A stretch of DNA of 64,000 nt from Paragonimus skrjabini miyazakii (GCA_014338405.1 JTDE01000152.1:51567-115566); one strand, 5' to 3'. Positions 1-12,955 are shown, counted from the stretch's first letter. Numbers and translations are program-made. The notes: generated by a model not told the origin, from the sequence alone.

Positions 1-111
1 AGTGTCAGTGTGGCTGCATGCGGTTAGGGAATGACTTCAGTTGGTTGAGGACAGAAAGATAAAATTGTCCTTAAAACAGTCCTACTGTGGAACCAGAGTA
101 GTTGCTTCTAT

Positions 112-151
112 TGATTGACCTGATTGACCTGATTGACCTGATTGACCTGAT
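112..151 (+). repeat. 9-bp tandem repeat, about 4.4 copies
   Basis: The unit TGATTGACC is repeated four times without a mismatch and followed by a partial TGAT. It lies about 70 bases upstream of the hammerhead-like motif. Tandem repeats of this size are common near retroelement termini, but here the link is only positional. Confidence 0.9.
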
Positions 152-222
152 AAACTACCCGTTCCCGATTTACCCCCTTTAATGATTCCCCTATAAAATT
201 CGTGATATAAATGTGATGTATT

Positions 223-262
223 TAGCCTGATGATGAATCACTGAAAACGAGCTTGTTCGCTA
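223..262 (+). ncRNA. Hammerhead-ribozyme-like motif, weak stem II
   Basis: CTGATGA (227-233) and GAA (243-245) match the two conserved hammerhead core strands. Flanking TAGC (223-226) can pair with GCTA (259-262) as stem I. AAC (246-248) can pair with GTT (255-257) as stem III, placing C258 at the cleavage position. The segment between the core strands (234-242) does not form a good stem II, so this is either a decayed copy or chance. The sequence just downstream resembles that after the better candidate at 53774. Confidence 0.35.
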
Positions 263-1473
263 CACAGTATTTTTCAAATTCATTGTGGTTTTCATCATTA
301 TGCTGAATAGTGAAATCCATTTCGTTCTTTGAACTATCAGGTGTTCATTTTGCAAGACAATTATCGGTATCTAGGAAATTTCTAGAGTATCCAATATCGA
401 GTCTTGCTAACTACAATACGCTGAAAAACAAATTGAGGACTTTCACTCATGTCTCAATGTAACTTTCACTCGAAAACAGAAACGGGCTTCCCAAAACCGT
501 AAGTAGCCTGCTAGTACCTGTGCGATCAGAGGTAGTTTTTGATTATCTGGAGTGTTAACTTTACAGGTCAAAACACACCTAATCGACCACGTTCAATTCT
601 TATGACACATCAAGTAGATGTTAATCGAATGCAACATTAGATTAATGAAGCGCATGGACCCCCACCCTCCGTAGTCATATAATTATTAACCTACACCAGT
701 CTTACGGATTCAGCTGTCTCTCTCACAAACATACGGAATGATAACCTGATTAATCTAGGAATTTTAGTAAACTATCCGAATAATGTTGCCTCAGTACTAT
801 TCGATTCACGACGACACATAGGTGCGCTAATTAGAGAATCGCACACTGTGTGTATGCAGTATACGGTCACGCGGTGTGTCATCCAACGGGGAGTGTAAGT
901 CAGTATCTCCGTGATAGAAGAGATTGTAGATCGTTGTTATAGCTGTTATACCAGAAAACGTATGAGGTCACCCCTAATTGCATTAATTTATTCATAGCCT
1001 GCGACACAAAAATTACTCTGTATTCGCTTTCTTCTTCTCCACTGATTAACTGTATTTACAGAGTGGAAGCCACTGCAAAATATTTGTTTCATAGACTGAC
1101 AGCAGTAGGTTGCTTAGCCGTGTGAGCAGCGTGAGATGCAAGATAGATTAAAACTTAGCAAAAACTGCAGAGATCTTTCGATTAGTTCGCGCAGTGCAAC
1201 AGCTGAGGAGAGGGGCCCTAAAGACTATAACATTGTTCTCGTTAAAAGGTAGAAGTGCTGCCCTAAAATAGGGCAAATCAATGGGAGACCTAAGTTAGCA
1301 AAACGGAGTGGTCAATCTGTAGACGTTAGTTATTGTTCGAAGGTTTTGATCGGGGATCAGATCTGTTGACCCAGTGGGTTCGCTTACATATCCACTGTTG
1401 GTATGCACATGTAAGTATCTACAAACAACGGTCTACTACATACGAAATGGGTCTATTGGATGCACTTTAATCA

Positions 1474-2082
1474 TGTTGCCAGGATTTCCACTTTGACTTA
1501 TCGAATGAATATTCACGCCAGTTGACCATCTGAGTAGTAAATACTTCAATGCTGATCAAATGGACACAGGACGTAACCTGGCAAGTAAAAAACATGAGAT
1601 AAAGAGCAATAATCGCGTCATTTGGATTGAAATCTGGATTGTCGCCCCACAGCAAAGACCACAGTTGACTGGTAACTGCAATCACTCGTAACTGACTAGA
1701 GTGATGACGGGAACAAATGAGTGCAGAGTTCCGTCTGGTTTGATGGCGGAGGAGAGAACTGAAGTTGACTGGTTTGTGAATGGTACGGACATTGTCAATA
1801 TGGCAAAGTTGTTTAAGTCCAAACAAGAAACTCACATTTCTATCGCCCCACCATACATTTGCAGCTTAGTTTCGATGGCCATGAGAGTCGGATGTGTGTG
1901 TGTCACAAAGTAAATGAACAGACCAATAAATTCATTTGATGATGTGGTTGACATTGTGGTTGTCAAAGAAGTACTCATGAGTGCTTGAAAGAGTGCAAGT
2001 TAAGTGGCGCATGAGGCTGATAATTCCTGCCACTGTGTACAGGAGATCGTAGGAAAAGGAACTTTCGATCGGTCCCAAGAAT
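1474..2082 (+). repeat. Left arm of a 609-bp inverted repeat
   Basis: This arm matches the reverse complement of 3427-4035 over its full 609 bases with a single visible mismatch near 1502 (G here, T in the other arm read in the same sense). Outer ends start TGTTGCCAGG and end CCTGGCAACA. Similarity stops abruptly at both edges and I find no convincing target-site duplication. The open frames inside (122-130 codons on one strand, 70 on the other) sit in both arms and resemble nothing I recognise. Candidates are a young foldback or long-TIR DNA element, a recent inverted duplication, or an assembly artefact. Confidence 0.9.
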
Positions 2083-3426
2083 TTTAGATAGATCATCACT
2101 CAAATCTGATCGTAGGTAGACTCTCCAGACGGCTTCTTTCGAAAAGAAGTGCTGAACTCGAGTTTTGCTCTCATTAGAGCTCGTCAGTTGTGCATATCCT
2201 AGCCACTCCCGGGACTAGAGGACCGACCAGGCTTTCACGGGGCAATCGTGTTGACCACTGCGCCATTGACCTCACACTAGGCATTACAGAATTATCGTAG
2301 GTGGACGTCCAACTGCTTTCGTTTGTAAGTAATGATCGGAAATGAGTAGGAGACCCATATATGAAGCAAGCAGTTTGTTCATGTTTTATTGAACATGTGG
2401 ACAACCGAAAGTTTGCTTTCAGTGAGGATCTTTGTTCCACTTAACCAGGTCGCATCACAAATCCTATATCGGGCGATGAACATTCATGACGTGTACTTAC
2501 CGGTTGTCTTGTGCCCATATGTTTAATTCGCTGATGGTACTGCAGCTAAGAATAAATTACTGCCCCTAATCCTGATCAGTTCCGGTCATTTTTCATTCCG
2601 TTTTTTGATCAACTGATGCAATATTGCACATTTCGTTTTTTTTGTTCGACTATTTCGCACAGTTTATTAATCTGCACAGCCTAATCTCAACGAAAAAGTG
2701 TATACGATTAATTCGAAATCAAACCATTGTGGATAATCACGAAAATGTGGAAGTGCGTTCCGGCAATTTCAAATTTCAAATTTCCCAGCGTTTGTTGGCA
2801 TGTTAAAAAGCTGTATGCATGCTGCAATGCTACTTTCACATACATATATAACGTCACATGGCCGATTTGTCAATTAATCATCGAAAACAAATGGTTGCTT
2901 GTTAGTCTTGGATAAATACAGTAAACCAACCCGTCTTGCTATGGTATGTGCAAGGTGGAATGTATTGCTCGTGTTACATGAAGCCAAAATGTTACACTCT
3001 CGTTCCAAATTTTCAGATACTCATGACAGTAGAGCAGTATGAATTCAATTGTTCACATTTATAATTGAGTGCAACGGAACGCGATCCAAATGTAACCTCG
3101 ACACACATTGTTTTGGTATAGCTGAGCCCGTAGTTCACAGTTAACAAACTGTTTTACTTCGAATGTTCCAGTGATTTGGAGGTCACCTTCATAAATATAA
3201 GTATTCTGTAATCCTTGGCTTGTATTTCACGCATTCTGACCAAACTCATTAATATATTGGTCAACTTCCAAAACTGCGCCTGAGAACTTAACAGGTCTAT
3301 CTCAGCACATGTGGAGCGTGCAGTAAAACAAAAATCACTACATCACAGAAACAGTTTGTCGATCGTCAAAGTGTTCAATGAAACATTAACAAACTCCTTG
3401 CTTCTTGTGCGGATAATCTGCTAAAC
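2083..3426. other. Spacer between the arms of the 609-bp inverted repeat
   Basis: 1,344 bases of AT-rich DNA. It contains a SINE-like repeat copy near its left end (2117-2203). No transposase-like frame is visible; the 88-codon minus-strand frame at 2174-2440 overlaps the SINE-like copy and looks fortuitous. Confidence 0.6.
2117..2203 (+). repeat. SINE-like dispersed repeat, copy 1
   Basis: Shares an ordered run of blocks with 14581-14677 and 29130-29232: TTCGAAAAGAAG, then CTCGAGTTT, then CATTAGAGCTC, then GTGCATATCC. About 70 to 80 bases align with scattered mismatches. Similarity fades after the last block. The family is not identified; length and dispersal suggest a SINE or a fragment of a longer element. 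Confidence 0.7.
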
Positions 3427-4035
3427 ATTCTTGGGACCGATCGAAAGTTCCTTTTCCTACGATCTCCTGTACACAGTGGCAGGAATTATCAGCCTCATGC
3501 GCCACTTAACTTGCACTCTTTCAAGCACTCATGAGTACTTCTTTGACAACCACAATGTCAACCACATCATCAAATGAATTTATTGGTCTGTTCATTTACT
3601 TTGTGACACACACACATCCGACTCTCATGGCCATCGAAACTAAGCTGCAAATGTATGGTGGGGCGATAGAAATGTGAGTTTCTTGTTTGGACTTAAACAA
3701 CTTTGCCATATTGACAATGTCCGTACCATTCACAAACCAGTCAACTTCAGTTCTCTCCTCCGCCATCAAACCAGACGGAACTCTGCACTCATTTGTTCCC
3801 GTCATCACTCTAGTCAGTTACGAGTGATTGCAGTTACCAGTCAACTGTGGTCTTTGCTGTGGGGCGACAATCCAGATTTCAATCCAAATGACGCGATTAT
3901 TGCTCTTTATCTCATGTTTTTTACTTGCCAGGTTACGTCCTGTGTCCATTTGATCAGCATTGAAGTATTTACTACTCAGATGGTCAACTGGCGTGAATAT
4001 TCATTCAATAAGTCAAAGTGGAAATCCTGGCAACA
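3427..4035 (-). repeat. Right arm of the 609-bp inverted repeat
   Basis: Reverse-complement partner of 1474-2082. Read in the sense of the left arm it is identical apart from one base. Immediately outside it (4036 onward) the sequence no longer matches the left flank. Confidence 0.9.
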
Positions 4036-7000
4036 AAATGAAAGCACAGTTATTGATCCATTCTAACATATTTCGGATAGTTTTGTATATCTGAATTCTT
4101 GTACACATCGACCAGGTTGGTATATCTGCCCATTAATGGGTGCGACATTTTGCGCTCAGCATTTCGTTTATTTTCCCCCATGATTTTCCAGCTAACAATT
4201 TGACAACAAGCCTTTCAGTTTGCACTTCATGTTTGCGGATTTGTTATGACTACTCTTTTCTTCCAAGTAGTTAGATTATATCGTACTGATCGCGCCTGCA
4301 CGTGCGATGCATATATGTGCGTTCAATTTTGTTTTGATCCTGTGCCATTTTGGTTGGAGGCGCTGTTGACCACATAAGTGTTGATTCAACCTGATCAAGG
4401 TGTTTTTGGTACAAATGCTGCGGCAAGACGCCTTCTGAATTTCTCGCACACTGTTACTCTCAAGCCTTTCGAGTAGGACAGTTGAAAGAAAATTTGTGCG
4501 ACAAACGCTGTCATTATTCCTGATGTTTTACCTAGTGGTAAATGCGGTACTGACAATCACTAAGTGTGATGAGCAACATATAGATCATCTTGGTTTGTGA
4601 GTGACAGTAGCAACCAACTGAATGGTTTGAAGACTACTCTCTGAATAACACTTGAATAATGAGATGTCATTGTTAAAACCATTTTTCTTTTAACAACTTG
4701 TTGAAATGGTATGTTGAATGTGTTTGTAGTTCGCACTGAATACTGACGTCAAAAGATTTCTGGTGTTGTCATACAGTATCTTTGATCTATGATGGAAATG
4801 ATCGCTAATTTTCAACTTTGCAAATTATGTCTGCGACTTTACTCACTTAGATTTTGAAATTCTTACTAACAGGAGACCAAATTGTTGGCTGATCGCCGGT
4901 TTTGCAAACGCACTATCCGGTGAATTAGACCAGCGGTTATCCACATTTACGAACATCCCGGTGATTTGCTGAGTAAGGGTCTAAAGTGCTTTGAAAATCG
5001 CTTATCACATTTTTCCGGAAAGTCTGCGAAACACGACCATGGGCATCACATGTTCATTTTAACATTGGATAGGCAGAATGAAATTCGTCTATGCAAATCC
5101 GTCCAGTTTATTCGTTTGGAACGGACCACACTTGTAGAAAATCACGTATGAAGATTTATACACATGTTTATTCAATTGCAAACGGTTATCTTCCACGCGT
5201 TGCAAGTGATGCAAGTAACGTATACGTTTAAGAATCTAATGAGCACTCTTTAAAACTGCACGATGCTGCTGGACTAGGCGACCACTCTGGAATCCAGCGA
5301 ACCACATGGATGTTAGACCGGACCAAATAATTTGTAAAAATGTGTTTGTGATTACTTTTCACTCATACAGTTTATTTACTTTGAGGTATAGGTTCAACCA
5401 ATTAAATTGATCAGTGAAGTGAATGAATTACTTTCAATAAAATCGTTGGTTTGCATGGCATTATTGTTAACTATGTCGAGTTTAGGTAAGCAGCTTGATT
5501 TTTTTACATTGTTAGCCACGTTTTGATTTTACCCTTCATGCCTATAATGTGCCTGTGCACTTGATCTCTGTGAAAAAACTGTACCCTATCTTGCCGAATT
5601 GTGGCCGCAGATAATGACAGGTGAAAGGAGACTTTGCAGGCCGACTCACCTAGAAGTGATGAAAGAAAGAGCCAGCAGTGGTTCCGAAATAACAGAACTC
5701 AGAAAATAAGGAATCAGTTTGAAGGACTTTGAACTTGTGGCACGGGTAGTGAATCCTGTCGCTTTTCAGACAAAATTTTATAGCCACAACAACTTATATA
5801 CAACATCTTCCGAAGTTCTTGAGTTCGCTATGGCTTAGTAGAGTCAAGTAGCGTTATCTACTTGGTAAATAGGTCATTTGTTTCAGTAGACGCAGAGTGA
5901 ACTAATTAGTTACTGGTTAGTCAGAGGTTAACTAAGAGCTAATTTTGTGCGTTAAGTAATACTTCTTCAACTGCATAGTCAACAAAAATATGCATGTCCT
6001 CCTCACGTGAAAACTCTCATTACGTTTGATGGAATAAAAATAATCATAAGAATTCTGTGACCGCTTCTTCATAATTAGGGTTTTGATGGGATTTGACTCA
6101 AATCACCATTAGTTGGGGGTGTTGCTAAATCACCTATTGTAATGAGGTTGAACAACCACGCTATACTACTCTTGAGTGGACAGGAGAAGGCATATATTTG
6201 GTGTTGCAATAACAAGGGGAAAATACGAGATCGAACACTGGGGTGCACTATGCGTGAGCGTGGCATTGGCTATTGTGGTATCTCGGTAGTATTGCTATGC
6301 GCAAATGAATGTTTATGATGAAAGCTGTGTGGATGTTCTGAATGAGCAGTCGTGATACCAGCCGTGTTCTTGGCTCACAATACATCTAAGAGTGGAGTCA
6401 GTTGGTCTCTAGTGTTTGGGTGAAGAGTGTTAACTCACGAACCCATTTACTCGTTCGAAAATACAATGCTGAATATTTACTAAAATGTTTTAGTCTTTTG
6501 TCATTGATAGACTGACCTGATAAAACAGAGCTCTTGAAACCAGTACCTCGAAAGCCCCCAAAAAAGGCAAAACCGGTGCAGTGTTTACATTTTTCACTTG
6601 CCACCAACAAGCCTTCTCTGTTATTTAGAGTTTCACATCAGTTGCTTAGAATTAGCAAGTGGGGTGTTAAATAGAGTTTATCAAACTGAATCTCACCGGT
6701 AAGCATGCTGCGATACTTGATTCTCTTGTCATATGAATATCAACAAGCGAAGACTGTAGTTGAAAGTTCAGGCTGACTTGAGAAATCCCCTCCACAGTCC
6801 CATAACATTAATCGGAATAGTCATCAACTATTCTCATCGGCGTTATACAATTGCCTAAGACAAGTGTGAACTACATTCGGATCTTTCAGTCGTGGCACCA
6901 GTGAAGAAACGCGAAGTGTGTTTCATATGGGAATCCGCTTTGTGTAAAAACGTGACATGTTTCAAATCAAAATTGGTTCTATGAGTAGCATGTCTTTCTA

Positions 7001-8469
7001 TTCGACGAACGGTGTTCACTGGTTTTGTCATTTGATTCCTGAGGCAACAATTCTGTTATTATAAACGTAACTTATTGATAATAATCACTGTCCAACATCC
7101 AATTTCTTGTCTTTTACTTGTGTCCTAATTCAAAAACATTCCACTGCACAACCGCCCCTTCCTGCATTCAGAAAAAATGCAAAAAAAATCGAACTTTGCT
7201 ACAATGATCATGATAACCCTTTTGAGAAATTTTATTCATTCCATTCTGTGCACAAGTAGATATTAAAAGCATATTAAAAGCATAGGTGCTTAATTTTAGT
7301 GACTACGCTTAGTATAAACATTAGTATGTCCACTTATGATATGCCTAAGTATTTATCACAATAAAATAACCTATGGAGTATTTAGTTAGCCGCCAGAGTT
7401 GATTTTTTGTGTATTAAGATTTTTAAACTGGTGGCGTCCTTATTGTCTGTTTACCACTTGCTACTCAATTCCAAGCACATATAGGCGATCATCTCAAGCT
7501 AGTTTTGCGTTTCACTGACCGTTGGTGCGTCATTTGGTCATCAAAGATGGTGTAATTCCACAATAGCTTACTCAGTATCATAAGTTGAGTTGGCGCGGCA
7601 TGTTTATTAACTTGGACAATACCCACTAGGTCAAGATATGTTATCTAAACAAAATCGAATCAATTCCGTGCATGTCAGTTATGAAGAGTGCGGAATGCAT
7701 TCAGGGCAGGCGCATTTATTTACATATCGGTTGGCGGCATCCGAAACGGATTAGCCTGTCACAGTGACCGAAGCCAAAGGACGCCTGCGCTATGAACCAT
7801 CACCACAAGTGGCTTGCGCTGCACCACTTGCAGTTTCACTCACACACTACGTATCCGGTGTAAACCCGAAGGAATAAGACCAGTAGGTGTGTGAGTGAGG
7901 CCTTTGTGTCCAGCTGGCCAATGCTGGTTAGCCAACTGAATGGCTAGCACGAAAAGGAAACCCTTATCTCTCGGAAAATAAACAGTGAGAGAGACTGCAA
8001 TGACAAGATCTATACTAGGAAGAAAGATGTATGAAATGTAACACAAGAAGCATTTAAGTATACGAATGCATGCTATTGCATTCAAGAGAGGACAAAGTTG
8101 AAAAACAAAACTCAAAGTTGAACTACGAAAAGATCAGACAGACGATTCATCATTCAATACACCAGCAAAGCCCAAGAAAAGAGTAGGTAGAAGATCACAG
8201 ACACCCCAGTATCTGAAAAGAAGAGCGGATTAGTTTCCAAACGACCATGGTCTTGGTCGATGCAATCATTAACAAAAACATATGCACACATGCATACAGA
8301 CCCATACGGATTTTAGAGAAAGCGAGTCATCCAGCACGCACTGTCTAACGTCACCAACTACCTCATTACTTCCGCTTGGTTCCAGCTCACACATTCCCCG
8401 CTAATTTGTATTGTAAACATATGTAAACACACAATAGGTTGCGTAACTGTGCAAATTTGTTAACCGTTA
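4036..8469. other. Gene-free stretch, AT-rich, with one GC-richer patch
   Basis: I see no supportable gene. An 11-bp unit, ATATTAAAAGC, is duplicated in tandem near 7260-7281. Bases about 7680-7930 are clearly GC-richer than their surroundings, which in this kind of genome often marks an old transposon, but I could not assign a family. Confidence 0.5.
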
Positions 8470-8640
8470 CTTTCCTGACAGTTTACTTGTGCAAGGTGGT
8501 AAAATATTCAGTGCTTCTTGAGCTTTATCTTCAAGATCAACGCAGTCGAACCCAGTGGTATACTGAATGCAACATCGTGACAGAAATGCAGCAGGATGTA
8601 AAGCTCCCTTAGTTGTAGTAATGCTGTTTTTTGTAGTAAC

Positions 8641-11600
8641 TTAATGCTGCCATCCATATGGCTCATCATTAGGTCGTCATCTATTCTCAGCTGTTTCTGG
8701 ACCGTTGCCCTGCTCTGTTGCTTGTTGATCCCAAACCTGTAATCAAAAACAGAATTATTAAATAAGTTAAGGATTGCCATACCCTTGTCCACCATTTTCA
8801 AGCGGTTCATTTTTGAACAATGTCACGTATTTCCGCGACAACACAGTCAATCAATCATATCGTCGCATGGTTCATCAGTGGCGTCTGAACTGGGTAATTA
8901 ACATCACGCATAAGGAAAACAGCTGACCAAAACGTCTGAGCGCGCACAATGTCATGCACGCCTAAAGAACCTCCAATCAAAATAAACGTGAATCCCGGTT
9001 ACAGCACTATATGTATCACCATCTTCGCCCACTCAGATGTTGAATTAAAGGGACAGCTTTCATATCATCAGTATATCCCAAACAACCCAGCTACCGAGCT
9101 CTACGCAACAGTTCACTCAAGCGAACTACCGAATTCATATCGGCTTGGCCTTTGAAAATTGATTACTCACTGCAAAAATAGAGTGAAGTGCAGACGGTTT
9201 ACTAGACTCCGCTTGAGCGCATATTCATCACATCAAAAAGGAAAAATAGTTTGAGACAGGTTAACGTTTTATCTACTCTCATCAGTTGCAAACATTAACA
9301 TAGAAATTGTATACTTCAGATGAAAAGAAGCGGACAGTGAATGGACACGCGTGAACTCACTTAAATAATACGTAATCATGATCCTGATAACCCGATGGGT
9401 GACTTCAGCCAATTCTGTGCACATAACATCGGTTAGTGAGTCCGGGACAACGTAGCTTCCGCAAAGGTTAATAGCTTCGTCTTCTGATCGTCAGATAATA
9501 TTTCGAATTGGCTAAAAGAGTCAAATCGGTCAACTGTTGACAAGAGACGCCTAAAACTTCGTTTAAATTTGCTAAACTTTTGATCACCGGTGCAAGAAAT
9601 TGGCATGGACGAAATCGATTTCGAAACCTACTGCTTCAACTCAAAGCCCGAACTTAGTAGTCTGACTCGCTAGTGATGGAATTCTTTTTATTGGTGTCTG
9701 TGAAACGTAAGTCAATCCGTCACGAAGTATAATTGATGCTGAAGTGTGACAAACAGCCTGTAGCCATAAAACGTTTATTTCGTGATTCGAGGGCTGTGAT
9801 TGATTGCCGTAAAATTCGCTTTGACTTGTTGGAACTGATGGAATGACGCTGAATGAGAGCGTCGTACGGTGGGTGGTCGACAGGAAATAATCGGTATCGA
9901 GTTAGCAGAAAGTTTTATTCCTTGAAAATGCGATCGATCGACGATTTGTAGAAAACGACTTTCCATTTCCACGAATGCATAGTCTAATTTTAATTGAGAA
10001 AACCAGTGCACAAATGGTTGGAAGATGTATACCGCACACAAGTGCAAACTGATTTAATCAGCCCACTAAATAAAGAAGCATCGCATACAAGTTAATACCA
10101 TCATTATTAATAACAATAATTAAAAATACTATAATAGTTAGCTAAAGCAACCTCAACCGTCCCTATGAGTAGGTTTCGTTCGTTAGCTCGAAAACTTTAC
10201 TGCATATATCATATTACATTGTGACGGAACATGGTATTCACCGTAGTAAATTAATTAACCGGAATTTATGTCAAATATTAAAGACATTTGTGATTAACTG
10301 CAGGGCGATGTGTACGTTTGCATGATGAGTAAATGCATATGTACTTGCGTATACTTCTTGTGCACCTAACACTGGTGTCATAAACAAACTTTGGGTGCAC
10401 CAGGACGTGTGAACATTCCCAAATAAAATGTCGGGGTCGTGCGGGACCTACAACTTTGAGATCTGGTAAGGTGACGTCAAAAGAAATTGACTATATAACG
10501 TGCAATAAAAGATTTCAATTGAACCAAAAGGTCATTATTTATTTGTGAAAAATTAAAAACATGTTATAAAAAGCCATCGTTCCGGTTTTTGCTCGCCAGC
10601 TAAACCAGTCACGGCGAAGTCAGTTGGTCTACATGGAATGTCACCGTATTTGGTTGAAGTGAGGAATGGAAAACCGGGTTTGTAGGCCATTAACATTTAT
10701 GGACCAATGTTGTAAGAACACTGAAGAGAAGTGTAACTACTTGCTATTACTATTCCCATTGGTTAACGTTACAAAAAAGGAGGAACTATCGACTGGGCAC
10801 ACAAGGTATATAGTAAAATGGGGCAGAAAAGGTGAGAAACTTTACTGGATTAAGCAAGTTTGAAGAGACTGACAAACTGTGCTACAGGTTGAGTCGGAGC
10901 TAGAAGAAGAGCGGGCTGTTTAATGGAAGAATACCCCATAGACTTTTTACAAAATGTATTAGAGATGCCATGCTGATACTGGGCTTGCTGCAAAGCGAAA
11001 GACATATTTCCGTCTTGCATTTTTTTACAACATTTCCCCGTGTATAGCCAAAACCGTCTGGATACAAACGTACCCAGGCACAGTTATAAACATAAGACTG
11101 TATGGACGTCACTGGCGAAAACGTAAAGTCTCTTCCTAAGTGAACAGAAGAAAAGTCTGTAACTTACTCAGCAATATACCGATGTGAGGAGTGCCTTCTG
11201 GTCAATTATTATCTGGATCGATAAAAAACAAATGTGGGATGTGAAACCCCAAGATGCCCATTTAATCTGGCTAGGCTCGAATGAGACATCACATAAAGTG
11301 CGACCTAACCAGCGCAGAATGGAAGACATGGAGCGCCAATGATTTTTGAGCCCTTTTATGTGGAAATGAATTGGGAAATCTGCAGTTTGCTGAAAAGACT
11401 AATAGTACCGTTCTCTACCAAACATTTTCTCGGTCGCTTGTGTCAAACATTATTCACCTCATGTACACCTGGTTCCATTCTAGGCACACATATATTGGAT
11501 AGTCCGTTCCAAAGCACTCATAACTTCAAGAACGTGACTATGCAAAATTGAAGTGAGATTAACAGCTAGCTTTAGCGCAATCTTTGGAAAAACGTAAAAA

Positions 11601-12715
11601 TAGGGTAAAAGAACATACTAAAGCATAACTCAACAATACTCACCGCTAAGTAGTTTGCTTTTAAATTCAAGTTAAAATCGCACTCAAATATAAGATAGTC
11701 ATAAAGCAACGTTGATTATTTAAAAAAAGAAATCGTTATTTTGATTTCATTAAAAAGTGCTATTATACGTTTTTAGTGAGGACTTCTTTTGATATCGCCT
11801 TACCGAATAAGGATGCAGTATGCCAAGCAGAATCGCAGCTAGTTACACTGGACTTTTCATTTGACTAATTGTACCAGACTACGTTGGTAGTTTTACTACT
11901 AGGCACAAATTTTCCCGTCATATGTCTTTGTTTAGAAAACAAACTCACACAATCTTTTTCAGCAATGATTCGGATGAATAATCTCGGAGTAGACGAATTG
12001 TTTTGAGGTGATTTTGGACAATTAATCGTATACGACTAGGTGTTCCGTTTTCAGTTACTACCACCTAGACATCTGGAAACTTTGCAATCAAATATGTGTG
12101 ATAGGGTTTCAAAGCAATTAAGACCGAGGAACTTGCATCTCAAAAACACATTATACGGAGAAAAGTAAATAAGTAAGCAGATTTTTTGGGTGGAGCACCA
12201 GTATTCGTTGTGCGTAATGCATTGACTACTAATATTAACTGTCCGTTTTATTTTATGTAGTCCACAACTAATCCAAATCTATACATTTTCACTTCGAAAA
12301 GAAACACCACACTTGAGTTTCGTTTCTGTTAGAACTCTACAGTAGCACATTTCCATTTCAATCTTCTATTATCAAAACTTTAATAATTATCAGCAACTCA
12401 AATATCGATCAATAACTCTGGTGAATTCTGCGATTTCGGTGTGAACAGAAGCCCTAGTCGCAGGTTTACTGGCTACAGTAATTGTGCTTCCTATGGATAG
12501 GTTAAAGCAAGGTGATCTTCATGCACAAGCGAATGTGATTAAGCCTCCAGATGTGCCCATTGTTAGGCCAATGGCGCAGTAGTGTAACAATCGAACTCGT
12601 GGAAATAATAGCAGGTAGTGAGCCAGATTGAGCCCATTGATAGGCTTAACACAATAGAAATAGTAGACCTGGAGTTGTGGATACAGTTACGACTGTATTT
12701 CGACTGTATTTCGGG
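8641..12715. other. Gene-free stretch
   Basis: AT-rich DNA with open frames up to 90-100 codons that show no recognisable motif. On the minus strand a good-looking acceptor (TTTTTGATTACAG, ending near 8741) precedes frames described in the findings. An 11-bp unit, GACTGTATTTC, occurs twice in tandem near 12691-12712. Confidence 0.5.
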
Positions 12716-12955
12716 TTACAAACAATTTCGTAGGCGGCAGTATGTTGAGTAATTGGCTGGGGAATGTGAGACAGACAGATGCCAGTCGTCTTGCGTTTTC
12801 TTAATGCTCGTGTGGCAGAGGACTCGTATATTTGACAGTTGCCGGACCAATGACAGCAAAGTAAGCGGGACAATCCTACATAATGTATCTCTGTCATTAC
12901 AGTAGGTGGTCTCATAACCAAGATGTTTTGTCGTTTGAGAACTGCTAGCCCGCAA
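12716..12955 (-). pseudogene. Degenerate RTE-like LINE endonuclease fragment
   Basis: The 79-codon minus-strand frame resembles the beginning of the apurinic-type endonuclease of trematode RTE-like LINEs. In order it keeps a TLC-x-I segment, a leucine-rich LVRQLSNIRV stretch, and a TSIKKTQDD segment at the position of the family's 'SETRIQDSSS' block, then HLS and a YCRLR-like end. The catalytic glutamate of the SETR block appears to be lost. No reverse transcriptase follows. A second copy of the same region is at 30516-30660 on the other strand. The assignment rests on remembered family patterns; chance similarity of a short low-identity frame is the alternative. Confidence 0.42.

Larger units (their letters stand above)
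1..1473. other. Non-coding stretch with a short tandem repeat and a hammerhead-like motif
   Basis: AT-rich sequence without a supportable gene. It holds the 9-bp tandem repeat at 112-151 and the hammerhead-like motif at 223-262, listed separately. From about 300 to 1473 I see no coding signal or repeat. Confidence 0.6.

Noticed and set aside
1467..1913. Open frames of 122 and 70 codons in the left arm, repeated at 3596-4066 in the right arm
   Set aside because: They overlap on opposite strands, show no family motif, and are duplicated only because they lie in the inverted repeat. The right-hand version runs on into unrelated flank.
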